64,000 nt of DNA from Nemophila menziesii (taxonomy: Eukaryota > Streptophyta > Magnoliopsida > Boraginales > Hydrophyllaceae): positions 4,100,915 to 4,164,914 of the forward strand of contig JARWIR010000038.1 in NCBI GenBank assembly GCA_029959085.1. Direction: 5' to 3'. The notes below the pieces were generated by a model. It was given only the letters and a program-made list of their open reading frames with translations. It had not been told where the DNA came from and did no database searches. Position 1 is the first letter of the stretch. Each line of letters starts with the position of its first letter. This document shows, one piece after another, positions 1-12,108 of this stretch. The position numbers and the translations under genes are program-made.

Positions 1-15
1 GTGATCATACGACAT
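1..15 (-). CDS. SAWADEE-domain protein, first five codons only (window edge)
   Basis: The minus strand from 15 to 1 reads M-S-Y-D-H, the same start as the complete genes at 12009, 27449, 39457 and 52761. The rest lies outside the window. By its position (upstream of interval-I sequence) it should be a beta-type copy, but that is inference. Confidence 0.75.
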
Positions 16-106
16 CGTTTAATGTGAATGTACTTGCTTCGAGTGAAATTCTATAACAAGAGATGCAATTAAAGATGACAAATGAAGAAAAATATAATGG
101 AAAAAT

Positions 107-114
107 CTTTTATA
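107..114 (-). promoter_or_regulatory. TATA box of the left-edge SAWADEE gene
   Basis: TATAAAAG on the minus strand about 90 nt upstream of the start codon at 15. The same motif at the same distance precedes all five SAWADEE starts. Confidence 0.6.
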
Positions 115-1870
115 GCCCCTAATTATCCTTTAAAACCCTGTATTTAATGATAAGGAAGCTTCTCGAGGAATTCTCGTATCTTATTATCTATTTAACATTC
201 CAATACACAAACGTAGTTATGGGCATGAATTATTACCTCTCTTACATTATCTAAGTGTGACTAATGCGCAACCATATCTCCACGTTAAATCGTCCTAACC
301 TTTGGTCAAGTAGTCTCACGATGTATAACAATGATAACTAGTGTTATGAACTTCTTCCTGATTTTCAAAAAATGTTCAACGGCTTCTTTATGTGTTCACG
401 ACAATTAATACATAGTAGTCTACCTTTGCGTTGGCGACTTTATGAAACAACCTGAAAGCGGGGGAGTTGAAAAACTTTGAATATTATACTATACTAGCAT
501 GTTTCCTCTTTTGTTTCAGTAACTATTATATCATAATTTTTTTCCAATCGATTTTTTTTTGCAGGTGTCTTTCTCCTTCTACTTTTTAGGTCCGTGCAAA
601 AAGTAAGTAACCTCCACAAATTTGATAAAATGATTCAACTCATTGCAGCACAAAGCATCCCCAGTTTCATTCTTATAATAGGGCTATAGAATGTCCACAC
701 TACAACATAAAGATGAAGTGATCTTTACAGACGTTACAAATTAGGTATTGTGTTTCATGTACCCTGATCATGTTGCAAGTATCCATTCATATAACTCATA
801 CGTATACAATGATTTTTAATAATAGAAGTATACAATGATTTTGATCAATAATAGAAACATACATAATTAAATTCGTTAAGCTTATAGTGAAGAGATATTG
901 CATTATACCTATTCAAAAGTAATCCGAGTTTATTACACTTTAACGAATTTTTCAGCAAAATATTACACGAAATAAATATTAACATAAAAGTTTTATACTT
1001 TATAGCATAGAAGCACAATAAAAACTTCAAACAAGTGACCCTTGTCTCTGCACCTATCAATCAACAACATAAACGCCTTAGGATTAAATTTCACCTACAC
1101 ATGTCAATTTTTATCAAACTAGCAATAGAATTCGACAACTCTGATGGGAATACACCTATGCAGATCAAACGGCCAATGTTCTGCAACCAACGTCTGCAAT
1201 ACTTGGAGCACAGGTGAATCGGGGGTGCCCCGCCTAGGATACCGTGAAAAAAATCGATTTTAAGCTTAAGAAAAATGGTTTTTCGCATTCCCCTAACCCC
1301 CTCCACTGAAATGTATCCTGGATTCACACCTGACTCGGAGTTACAAAGACAAACAACAAAAAAGAATATGAAATTTTGATTCAATACCCATTGGACGAAG
1401 CTTAAATATTTCTTGGGGTCATCTTCTAATATTTGTACGAGAAGTGATTAAATAACATCGTAGTTTAGTTTATTGATTATCTCAAGCATATAAAAACTAT
1501 TGAGATATCTGTTTCTGTGCTTACAATTGTGAATTGAGACCTCCTTTTATAGAGAAATGGATTATCTACCACCCCCCCACCCCCCCTCCCTCCTCTTCCG
1601 AACCATCACACAAAGTTAAAAGAAAAAATTGGGATTTCACAGCACTTCAAAGATTTCTCTGGAATGGGATGAGTTAACAAAACTATTGTTGCAAAGAGGT
1701 ACCACCAGTCCTAATATTCTCAAGATTTTTTTTAGATTATCACCAGGATTTTCTTTCGGATTAGTCTTTTGCTGTAATATCCACTTATCTATGAAATTAA
1801 ATACATACTCCTTATGAAAAGAGTGTCCCAATAATCCGAAATCGGTTTTTTCTGTATCTACTCAAGAGAA
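115..1870. other. Upstream region of beta SAWADEE gene, no gene seen
   Basis: AT-rich non-coding DNA. About 1-460 and 1137-1430 match the upstream region of the alpha gene (11995-13020), showing that alpha and beta loci share descent; 460-1137 is absent from the alpha side. A C-rich homopolymer tract lies at about 1570-1592. Short open frames here are not supported by anything else. Confidence 0.7.
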
Positions 1871-3420
1871 CCACCATTTTGGTGGTCAGGGCTATGGTCA
1901 ATACAATCAAATCAATTTTCTAATACCATCTACCATCCTTGACCCCAAGGGACCTCTTATCAATTCAATTCGTACCAATACTCAAATAAACAAATCCATG
2001 GGAATCAGACGCCTCCAGTGTTGTGTATAACACATATGTAGAGAATTCAGTTCTGAAAGCACTTCCATCCCATTCACAAGAAGGTATAAGCGAGTAAGTC
2101 TCTTCAAGAATTGGAAAAATTGGGACCAGGTACGAAAAATGAGGTTAAGTTGCTACATAATGGTGAGTATGAAACGTGTAAGGCGATCGGCTTTCGAAGT
2201 GGAAAAGTTGTAGAACCACCACACCCTATACCTAGTGAAGAAGAGGTTACAAAAGAGAAAGAACCTTAAAAGCTAAATTTAGATGAGGTAATCATAGAAA
2301 GTTGTTTTGATGATGGAAAAGAAAAAGTGGTTGAGAAGCCTAGAGAAGCACCGAGAGTGCAAGAGAAATCGAGAGTGGAACCGCCATCAAAGAAAAACCG
2401 TCCATCACCTCCATTCCCATCAAGAATAGTCAAGATGTATGATGATGCCAAGTATAAGAAGTTTATCGAAATGTTGGGTCAATTAAAGATCAATATCCCG
2501 ATACTTGAAGCAATCAAAGGATTCTAAAATATCTGAGGTTCTTCAGGGAGACACTCTCCAAGAAGAACAAGTTTGTAGAATATGAAACTGTAGCACTCAC
2601 CCAAGAGATATCGGCCCAAGTGCAAAGCAAGTTTCCTCCAAAACTCAAGGATACGGAGGTTTCAACCTCCTAATCAAACTTGGTGATACATTCAAAGGGC
2701 TGGCATTGTGTGACCTAGGGTCAAGTGTGAACCTCATGCCGAATAGCATATATGATGAGTTGGTGTTTGGAGAAGCAAATCCAACCTACGATGTACTGCA
2801 AAAGGCTGATCGACCAGTGAAAAATCTGTAGGGAATCATCGAGAACGTCCTAGTCCAAGTATGCGATCTTGTTATTCCTACTGATTTTATTATATTGGAT
2901 TATGACACAGATTAAAACGTCCCTATCATCTTGGGACGTCCATTCTTGGCCTCAGGGAGGACAATAATCAATGTTCATGAATATACTGTTACCTTGAGCA
3001 TCGAAGATGAATCCCAAACCTTCTATGTCTTGGGATATACAATGAGAAAAAAGGTGCGAAATGTGTCAATGAATCAAGGAATTATCAAGAACTCAACTGA
3101 GAAGATCCCAAAAGAATCCATAAGAAAGAGTGAGATAGATAATTTTGGGGTAGGTGATGAAGTGGAAGTGAAAGAGTCTAATCCCCCTGACAAATCACGC
3201 ACGTATAAAAACTCTTGGGGTGTCACGTATGTTGTTTCACCCAAGGTGATTGAGGTGCAAGCTTAGAAGAGTTTCAAATTCTGTTTGGTTGATGTCAACA
3301 GTCTCGCACGTTGTTTGGGAGGCAACATTAAGAAAAGACGACCTTGAGGTAACCTGTCGAGTTTAACGACGTTAAACAAAATCCATTTAAGGGTGAAAAC
3401 ACATTTGTAGAATAGTTTAT
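1871..3420 (+). pseudogene. Ty3 retrotransposon gag-protease-integrase relic, copy 1
   Basis: The order of remnants is gag C-terminus (about 1871-2527), retropepsin region (about 2640-3060) and the extreme C-terminus of integrase (about 3150-3266). The protease part is recognised from 'CDLGSSVNLMP', 'IILD' and 'ILGRPFLASGRTIINVH', typical of Athila/Tat-type plant Ty3 elements. The integrase tail is 'VGDEVEVKES' plus the remains of the small-residue/W motif. Reverse transcriptase and the integrase core are missing, so an internal deletion joined protease to the integrase tail. Stops and frameshifts interrupt it throughout, including a TAA at about 2268 that copy 2 lacks. A 'TTGGGAGGCAAC' motif at about 3314, common 3' of the integrase in such elements, supports the call. 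Confidence 0.8.
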
Positions 3421-4083
3421 TGCTTTCGAAGTGTATATTCTTAAGTTTAGTATTTTATTTTTGTATCTTAGTGTATATTACAACTACTGGGAGAGAAATG
3501 TTTTATTTTTTTGTTGTGTAGGTAGGTATAATCAGGGTCTGGGGTGATTTGGAGAAGAAATGTGTAACTACACAGCTCTGGGCGGCATACTGGTCACACG
3601 ACCGCTATACCGCCGCCCTTCAAGGGTCGTGACAGTTACGTCATGGACAAGGTCGGAACTTTTGCGAAGGCTCGACTGGATAGACGGCACTCTGGGCGGT
3701 AATGCCGGTCCAAATAGTGTCGTCACTCGCGTCAAAAAGGTCGCGGCGGTGCTCTTCAAATCAAACTAAGAAAGATTTGAATACTCGACCGGCTAGCCGG
3801 TCCCCTAGGCGGCATGCCGGTGAAGGAGAAGGGTCGTGACGGTTTGCTTACGGTATGAAGACAGAAACATGAACAACAGCGACCAGCTAGCCGCCCTACG
3901 GGAGGCATGCCTACGCGTGGACCATCTTGCCACTCACGCCACCGTGTCAAGGTTTGGGAGGAACGAAATAGAGGACCGGCTTGCTGGTGTGTGTTGGTCA
4001 AGAAAGAAAAGAAAGAGTCCTTATGGGACTTTAACCCAAAAAACCCAAAAAACCCTAATTCCAGCTTCTTCCAACTTCACTAG
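3421..4083. other. GC-rich GGCGG/CCGGC block, copy 1
   Basis: Between about 3570 and 3990 the base composition jumps to GC-rich, with repeated short motifs such as GGGCGGCAT, GCCGGTC, GACCGGC and CTAGCCGG and repeats of GGTCGTGACGGTT-like sequence. It sits between the Ty3 relic and an LTR relic, so it is probably untranslated 3' sequence of that element. Open frames on both strands here are low-stop artefacts of base composition. Confidence 0.5.
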
Positions 4084-5625
4084 TGATGTCTCCATATTTG
4101 TTATGAATTAATCTAGGTTGGAGACATTATTTTAGATGTATTTGTGTATTTAATATTATATTTTTATTCATATTTTGATAAATTCCTATTTCTTGTCTTG
4201 ATTTGATGATTTTTTATCCTTAGAGCATATTTGGTTTAATTGGTGTGTTAATGTGAAGATTTAAAGATATATGGTAATTAATTGGATGCCAAATCAATTC
4301 TAAAGAGATAAGGAAAGAAGATATAGGTGGAAATTGGAAATAAAAGGAAGTAGAGATAAAATAGGAAAGAAAAAGTTGTCAAGTAAATCTGAAATTCTGC
4401 AGCCACGTCCACTAAAGCGAATATAACTCAAAATCAACTAGGAATTTGGAGGAAAAAACTACATATAAAGTGTATATCTTTTCGACGCGTTCGATTTGAT
4501 ATAAAGTAAGCGAAAATCGGAGCAATAAGGAATGAGATACGACCAAACAATACAGCACTGTTTATCCTATCTCCTATATTTTAGGAAACGAATTTGATTT
4601 GGAAAACGAGTCCAATTGCTTGCCTTCTACACCAATAATCTGACCTAGGAGCCTCTTAACACCTATAAATACACCTTCTTATCATTTTAAACATGTCATT
4701 GCTTATTTCTAAGTCATATATTAGTCTTTGCATGAATATTAATTCTTAGTATCAAGTTTATCATCCAAGAAGCAAGCTGATCTGTAGAGGAAGACAAGAA
4801 GCAAATAGTGGGAGAGTGACAAACTCCTATTCTATATCTCTCCTTCTCTATATTTAGGGTAATTAGCTATATATTTGTGGCTTCACCATATTTCTAAACT
4901 TTTATTCTGTAAGTTTTACTATCAATTGTTCGGTTATTATTTTGTCTAAATTCCATAATACTATTTGTTATTTTAATTGATTTGAGCTTGACGTATATTG
5001 GTATTATGTACTTTGACTTATTTTCAGCTCTAGATTTGGCCAATCTTAGGACTATCCTTAGTAATTGAGTTAACACCCGGAAGGGGGATTCAATTATTGA
5101 CAACACCACATAATCGTCTAGTGTGCGGTAGTGATCCTGGCGGGCTTGCCTAACTAGATAGCCATAAATGTTTGATTTAACCACCGACCGTTACTCAGGG
5201 TCCCCTTACCCAAGTCCCCTGATAGCAGATAGGTTGCTCCTAAGTCCACCCTAACGGGGGTTAGGAAGAAATTAGAGTCCCGGTTAATATAATGTTCAAT
5301 CCACCCTTAAGCTTAGAATATCAACTTAGTAAAATAGGCTTATATTAGTAACCCTAATTTATCTGACTTACATTCATATTAATTTATCTGCATTCTTATT
5401 TATTATTTCACATCAGATAACTATTCATCTTATTATATTTTTATCTAAACATCTAAATTCATCCACGCTTATTGAATACAAGTAGATCTAACAGATTAAA
5501 TCCCTACGAACGAACTTTACTTATCAACTAAACTTGAAAACAATCTGTTATACTTGCAGTGAGTTTCTCGTGGTAGTCAAGGGTGTGTCCTTTATTATTA
5601 TCTTTATTTATATGTTTGTTTATCA
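4084..5625 (+). repeat. Ty3-type LTR relic 'a', copy 1
   Basis: It begins TGATGTCTCC, like LTR relics at 7451 and 14959, and shares their order of landmarks: a gagaca(t)-rich hairpin near the start, a TATAAATA box at about 4664, a CCTAACGGGGG/CTAAGTCCACCC block at about 5240, and an ACTTGCAG/ACTTGCGG motif near the end. The 3' boundary (...TTTATCA) is approximate. I could not find matching target duplications. Confidence 0.55.
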
Positions 5626-7450
5626 CGCCTTTTCCCCCACCAACTAGCAACGAATTTCCACCTTCAAACTCTATTTAAGGGCCATGAAATCCTGATCTAA
5701 CAGTCACCAACATATCAGAACACCATCAAATCTTCCACAACACCACAAAATAAATCATCACCCAATTCCTCCATCACCAAAAACATCAAAACACAAGATC
5801 ATTTAAAAATTTCAAACCTTAAAAAATTAAAGATCAAAGGTGTTTGATAATTGAGTTGGGGGTGATTCATATCACCGAGATTTAAAGGAACAAACATGGA
5901 TTGTTTAAGAAGATCAAAGTGTGAGGAGAACCAAGAAAAGTTGAAAAAATCAAAGCCTCGATATGACGGTGATATCAACAAGCTTAGTGCCTGTAAAGAT
6001 ATTTCCCTTTAATCTCTTCTCATTATTAGTGTATATTGATAATTTATTGCTTTATAGAGTCCTTTTCATTTTGTGGGGACATGACTCAGTTTTGAGTTGG
6101 GGATGGGGGTACTCATTGTCCTCATTCCTGTCTATTTGCTTTCTAAAAACCATAAAAGTTTAAAAAATTAGTATAGGATTGATGTAGGATGTAGTGAATG
6201 TACTTATTAAGCATAGTTATAGCAAGTTAATGATAGTAAATAGTGTAGACTTGAATGATATCATAATGTGTTTGGTATAATCTACATGAAAACATTAAAT
6301 AAAGGATAGAATAAATTAATGAGCAATACGTAGAAGAAAAGTTGAATCATAGGGAGCTTTGAGCGGTGTGTAGAATGTGAGGTCTGAACTAGTTGATAAC
6401 CCGCCTAGTCTAGGAACTAAAAGTGAAACAATAGCGAGACCTAGTAGTTAAAAAAAATGAAAAAGACAGTTATTTGATAGCCCTTTAGCTTTCTAACCCG
6501 ATTATAATTGAATATTTATCCGTCTTAGCCCTTTCTAGCCTGTAGAGTTCTTTTGTCGCCACGTTATAAGCCATTTTTTTTAATTTTATAGGACTTTCCA
6601 TATGACCCGCACTTTAATTGCAATCCTGAATCTAGTTGTCTCTAGAGCTTGAGTTTGAATGTTGGGTTTCATCATTGGGAAATACATTGGGTGCGATTTA
6701 TATGCGTTTATATTTGTGCGCGAATTATGATGAAGTATTAATTTTAACCCTTTGCCAGAAAAAAAAGAGTTATAAAATAAAAAAAGAGGCATGAAAAATC
6801 ACATCAAAACGAGTGTCATGGGTATCTTACAAAAAAAATTGATGAATAAGATGAAAAAGAATCGAAAATAGTCGACAAAGTAGAATGTTTTGGAAATCAT
6901 CATGACATGTTGGGTTAACTGGGTGTGCTAATCGAAAGAATTAAAATGGGTTGAGTGAGAAAGTTTTTGAGTGTAAACTCAAGCTCTTGGGCGATGCATT
7001 GATGGTTAGTGAGTAGAGAGCCAAAAGCTCACTTTTCATTTCCCAAATATACATATCTTACCGTCCCTAACCCTACATTATAACCGAAAAGATCTTAGGA
7101 TTCTTAGCTACATGGTTAAGTGAAATTTGATTAATTAGGGAATAGCTAGGCGGATCATTAGATACTATAGAGGACCAATGAACATCCGATAGCCGCCATA
7201 TCAAACTAAGTGAAAACCACTACTTCTTATATTGCGAAATTAATTTGATCTTGAATTAATGATTTGTTGGTTGTTTTTATATTAGGTGTAGTGTGCATTA
7301 ATTCTTGAACACCAGTATATGAAACATGATAGGGTAGTTTCTTTGGGTTCATTTATTATTTTCCTCTTCTTCTTACTTAGCTTTCTTAAGACCCCCCACT
7401 AGTCTTTAGTTTTACTTTGTCAGGATGACAAAGCTTTGAGTCGGGGGTCT
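5626..7450 (+). other. Non-coding retroelement internal or 3' region, copy 1
   Basis: No convincing gene. The stretch about 6740-7450 is similar in layout to 14250-14958 in the same unit (ACATCAAAA/ACACCAAAA repeats, a 'CCAAATATACATA' block, then a G-rich tract abutting the LTR). This is consistent with the 3' internal region of one Ty3 family. A 39-codon open frame from ATG 5895 has no recognised relative. Confidence 0.45.
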
Positions 7451-8951
7451 TGATGTCTCCTGATTTGTGATAGAAAAACCCCTCTATGAGACATCATTTT
7501 AGGGTTAAATTGGACTTAATAAATTAAACATCGTATTTTGATATAATGCACTTTCTTCCTTTGTTTTGGTATTATTGTTACTTTTATAGATTTTTTGTTT
7601 CATTTGTTTGTTTATTCTGCTAGGAGGCACCAAGATGAACTGAATAAGTGAAAATTCAAGTCTAAACCCGAGAAGAGACGTTAAAAGAGCAAAAGAAATC
7701 ACTCTAATAAAAGGTGAAGGAGTTTTAGAAAGAGTGAAGTCGTCACTTGTTTCCATTATTGAGGCTAATTGGCGAGGATACAGACTTAGTGGTTCAAATA
7801 AAAAAGATGGGCTTGAACTCGGTGAAATTTGAGAAGTGGAATCAGTGGATTTGAACTTACAATGCAAAAGTTATGGCATGTTTACCGAATTGATGCAATG
7901 CAGTTCCGAATTAAGTAAAACGGGTTGGGCCTTTTGGACCTCCCAAAAGGTCCTACATGAACTAAAAATGACCTGACCTCTATAAATACCTGTTATTAGT
8001 TGTAAAACACAGACAAATCATATAGAGAGAAACGAAAAGCGCCTGGAAACAAGAGAGAAGAGCCACAAAGAAAGAGAAGAAGAATTTCACAATTCTTCAT
8101 CATCCAGACTCCGAATCCCTTCAATTAAATTAGTAACTTTATTCTATTTTTCATTTTAAGCATGATTTTAATACTTTCAATTGTTAGTTTTGCTACTTTC
8201 CTTATGAACTAATTCAATATAGCTTGAGAATGCTTTATGTGTGAACCCTAACTTTGGGGATTATGTTTTTATTTAGTTTTGGGATTTTAATATTTAATTT
8301 AATTGATTAATTGCATTTCGTATATATGTGTATGATCTTGTACAACCCCTTACGAAGGCCAAGTAGTGGTTGGGTTTTGTAGGCTGGCTATAGCATGATA
8401 GAGGGTTCGTCTGTGGAAAGTCATATATAATTGTTCGGTGTGTTATTGAGTCAAGAGGCCTTAACTAACTGGATAGTCAATTGGGTTAGGATCAATTTGT
8501 CCAAAATCATTTAGGGTCACCCGGGGGGTCGTTAGGGGTGGAGGATAGCATTCTAATCATCCGGGATTGGTTTAGGTGGAGAACTGAATTTCAACCACTG
8601 CTTAATTACCAATATGTCCTTATACCAATAAACACATAAACTAATGAGAATTACTAGAGACTCTCAACCTATCTTCTCATCTGAATATTTTATTTTCATT
8701 TTCATTCCTTTAGTTTAAAATAATTAGTTTTCTTATTTTCACTTTAGTTCTTAATAATTGAAATATCCAAAAATATATCTTTTACTTTTAGTATTCGCAA
8801 CTAGATCTCAATATTCATAAACACAATTACTTTAACTTTGATAATCCTAGAGACCGAAAACCTTTATCTTACCCATTTTTATTACTTGTTAACGAACCCC
8901 GTACACTTGCGGGTGATTAAACTACTTTTATTTTACGCATTATTTATGACA
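7451..8951 (+). repeat. Ty3-type LTR relic 'b', copy 1
   Basis: It starts TGATGTCTCC right after a G-rich tract (GTCGGGGGTCT) that looks like a polypurine tract, so it is probably a 3' LTR. A TATAAATA box lies at about 7981 and a CCCGTACACTTGCGGG motif at about 8899. It ends near ATGACA at 8951. Confidence 0.6.
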
Positions 8952-9222
8952 CTCACTTGACACCTAATCATATCATACCACAAGCAATACACCATCATAA
9001 TTAAAGAAAACAAAATTTAAAAAGTATGAATAAAATACTTAATTTTGGAAATTTTAGGTGAAAAATTAAAAATTGAATAGGCCCCATGTGGTAGATTGAT
9101 CCAGGAATACATAAGATGAAATGGAGAAGTAATTGATGAAGAACAGAACCAAAATTTGTTAAAGATTTTAGAAAATTTTGGAGAATAATTTTTTAGGTTT
9201 AATTTTTTGTTTTCAAAAATCT

Positions 9223-9549
9223 GCTACACTTTTCATAAATACGTCGTCACCATTTGCGGCTACATGAAAGTAGTCGCTATTAATAGGCATGTAGTCGCTA
9301 TTAATATTTAACCGCGACGATAAAAAATAATCGCTAATAGAACTGGCCAACAACGACTACGAGAATAAAAAAATATCAAAATTTAATTAATAACTCTAGA
9401 CGACTTATATAATATTTGTGATTATATCAAGTAGTCACGAATTACAAATGAGGTACGTGACGACTTATGTAGTTGGCGATACCTTTAAGTCGCGAAAGAC
9501 ATGTATCTAGTGACGATTCGTATGTAGTCGCTTATGAAGCGCTGTAGTG
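9223..9549. mobile_element. CACTA-like miniature element, copy 1
   Basis: The right end reads CACTACAGCGCTTCATAA on the minus strand. The left end, GCTACACTTTTCATAA, is a degraded partner. The 327-bp interior carries repeated GTAGTCGC / GCGACTAC / CGTCGTCAC motifs in both orientations, like subterminal repeats of CACTA elements. No 3-bp target duplication is clear. No coding capacity. Confidence 0.5.
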
Positions 9550-10864
9550 CAAGAAGGTAAAATATTGTGATGAGGATTGACAAACTCTACAAAACTCTGC
9601 AGATTCAATGGTGTTTCAATTCTACAGATGTGTGTCATATCAAAATGGAGGTAAAGATGGAGATCCCGTATTTCTGGTTATTTAAGTGATTGTAAAACCC
9701 TCTTTGAAATCAAGATCCTGTTATCTTTATTAATTGCACTAGATTATTTATATGACTATTATCAATATTAGATATAAAAGAAATAGTATATCTTATACAT
9801 AGGCTGGTTTAATGCTAAGAAGAGTATCGCCAAGAATTGTTGGCCAAATTAAGACATTGAACTGGAATGTATGTTTTCTACATTTGCTATAAAGAGTCAA
9901 ACATCTGAAAAGCTTAGAGTGGCAGCAAACTCGGAATAGTTACTTACAAATCATCCTATATATCTTCAGTTCCCACCATCTTCTTCACAGAATCTCTGTA
10001 CAACAACATTACGAGAATAGGTTTTCCATTTCGATCTTTGTAATCTTAGGAAAATCGGTTTTCAATTCTGATCTATTTAAATTTTCCAACATATGAAAGT
10101 GTGTAGCTATAAGTATTGGTGAGGAGAAAAATGGAGAATAAGAAGTTTGAATAAGGAAAAATTGTGTTTTTATCTTATTCGGTAAACTAACTAACGGGAA
10201 TATGGGGTGATTGTGAAAAAATAGAATTGTGCAAGAGGGTAAGTTTGTATTAAATCATAATATAATCATAGAAGAGCAGGAACAGGTGATGATGCATGTT
10301 GAAATTTATGGGGTAGAAGAAAACCATAATGCAGGATAAGTCTGGGAAAGGTATAGATGTATTCTCATAAGAGTAGGTACTGAGAAAGAAGGATTGAAAA
10401 TATCAATTGAATAGGAAAGGTTCTTCTACTTGTTTCAGTCTCTATGTTACTGAAGATGGTCCACTTTTATACTCACTAAGTTTGATACTCTTTCTTTACA
10501 TAGAAAACATGATAGAGCCCCATTATCATGACTACTTAACTGTCACAGCGCCCATGAGTATCAAGAGAACAATATAACACATGCATCATCATACAAACAA
10601 CTTAATAGCTAAATAGGATATATCTATCATTAAGGCTACAAATACTGGTTTCAGAATTGTATATCAATTGAATATCTCATTAAATATAATATTTGTAAAT
10701 ATAATTTTAATCATTAAAACATGTAGAAAAAATTCATTTGGCTGCTATATTGGCTCTTGTCAAAGCAGTTTCCTATTTTCTTCATCACTGAACCTTTTCT
10801 GAAGTTCCTTCTATAAATTCATCATGTCTTATGAACCAAATAGCTCACTTAGATCTCTCCCCTC
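9550..10864. other. Intergenic, downstream of alpha SAWADEE gene, copy 1
   Basis: AT-rich with no open frame of note. From about 10510 to 10860 it matches the sequence downstream of the beta gene (about 25733-26040), so the old alpha/beta duplication includes the 3' flank. Confidence 0.6.
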
Positions 10865-12009
10865 CTACATCTCTCTCCTCTTCCCTTTCTTGAATTTGTT
10901 TTTACAAATTACTTCTGCAATACAAAATTACATATTGTGATTTAGACTCTTAGTTTGTGGTATGAAGTACTTCAACATAAACAAATCACAAAAATAGTAG
11001 CATATAAAACCAGACCTTTCCCACGTGTTGATCCGGAGCCTTTGAATCTTTTCCGAGATCTTTCCCCTCCTACATCTCTCTCCTCGTCCCTATCATGAAT
11101 ATTTTTACTTGATACTCCTGCAATACAAAATTACAGATTGTGATAAAAACTCTTAGTTTGTGGTATAAAGTACTTGAACATAAACAAATCAAAAGAATAG
11201 TAACACTCAGAATCAGACCTTTGTCTCGTGCTGATTTGGAGCCTTTGAATCTTTCACGAGATGATAAACCGGACTTCTTTTGATTGAGTTTATTGTTTAC
11301 CAAATTTATAAAGATAGCAATTTTTGGATGGACATTGCTATTAGGTGCAATGTTACTTATGTCTTCAATGCCTAGGGTTGCGTCCTTACCAATTCTTGGA
11401 CCATGTAGCCAAGTTACTGTAAAAGTGCACAAGCACTTCTCTTCTCCATCTGTATATGAATGCTCACGATGCACCACCTGGCAAATATAAAATTCAAACA
11501 ATGTTAATTAAACATCCTAAACTAAAGGATTAGATAAAAAGTGATATATGAGAGTGTTTAAATTAAAGGAATACATCTAATGTTGCTTCTCAATCAAATT
11601 TAGGCTAATTAATTCAATTGAATTAAACTCCTGGATTCCATATATAGATAATCAATTAGATAAAAGCAAATCTCACCGATTTGACAATGGCGTCGTGATA
11701 TCTAAGATTATCGTCCGTTTTATACACAGCGCAAACCGTGACACCTTTTGAAACATCCTCAGAGCAATTGCTATCTTGAAGCGGTAGTGACCTTGGACGG
11801 ATACGCTTGACAAATTCATTGATTTCGGTCGTTGATTGAAAATCATCGGCGGTGAATTTCAAATCCCAATCAGGAGAAAATTTATCAAACTTAACCGTCA
11901 GTGTCTCCGTCTCCATGTTGACCAAGATAATGGCATCATACCAACCATCGTCACCATCCCAGTTGTATTCCAGCTCCAACACTGCGTTCTCATTGTGATC
12001 ATACGACAT
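10865..12009 (-). CDS. SAWADEE-domain protein, alpha type, copy 1
   Basis: Four exons read from GT-AG signals in continuous frame: 12009-11677, 11477-11219, 11117-11016 and 10914-10865, giving 247 aa. Residues about 10-155 form a SAWADEE fold: WYDA near the start, the RIRPRS and C-S-E-D region, YHDAIV at the exon 1 end, then H-R-E-H ... C-L-C and W-L-H-G-P-R-I-G in exon 2. In the family (for example Arabidopsis SHH1) this tandem-Tudor-like domain reads histone H3 tail methylation and binds zinc through His/Cys; H-x2-H and CxC here are the likely ligands. There is no homeodomain, unlike SHH1. The C-terminus is basic and acidic, made of one full 34-residue repeat exon (198-231) and a short divergent last exon. 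The likely place of action is the nucleus; the partner is unknown. The start is supported by conservation in five loci and an upstream TATA box. Confidence 0.8.
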
Positions 12010-12100
12010 CGTTTAATGTGAATGTACTTGCTTCGAGTGAAATTCTATAACAAGAGATGCAATTAAAGATGACAAATGAAGAAAAATATAATGGAAAAAT

Positions 12101-12108
12101 CTTTTATA
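12101..12108 (-). promoter_or_regulatory. TATA box of alpha SAWADEE gene, copy 1
   Basis: TATAAAAG on the minus strand, about 90 nt before the start codon at 12009. It is preserved at all SAWADEE loci here. Confidence 0.6.

Noticed and set aside
3560..4111. Several open frames on both strands in the GC-rich block
   Set aside because: Open because GC-rich sequence has few stops; repeated R/P-rich peptides with no family.
4894..5184. 96-codon minus-strand frame (also 32370)
   Set aside because: Inside an LTR relic, no family, no splice or promoter support.
5895..6011. 39-codon plus-strand frame after an A/C-rich leader
   Set aside because: Conserved between copies 1 and 2 only because the whole segment is; no homology recognised.
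7505..7867. 120-codon minus-strand frame, identical in both copies (also 34980)
   Set aside because: Lies inside an LTR relic, low-complexity start, no recognised domain; identity follows from the segment duplication.
11284..11490. 68-codon open frame on the plus strand, with relatives at 26672, 38732 and 51984
   Set aside because: It is the complement of SAWADEE exon 2; its repetition only reflects the repeated gene.
11656..12009. Reading the small protein as an Agenet/Tudor gene with a single exon
   Set aside because: The frame continues cleanly over GT-AG introns into CxC and WLHGP motifs, which fits SAWADEE better than Agenet.
11836..12021. 61-codon plus-strand frames opposite SAWADEE exon 1 (also 27276, 39284, 52588)
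   Set aside because: Shadow of the conserved minus-strand exon; no family resemblance.
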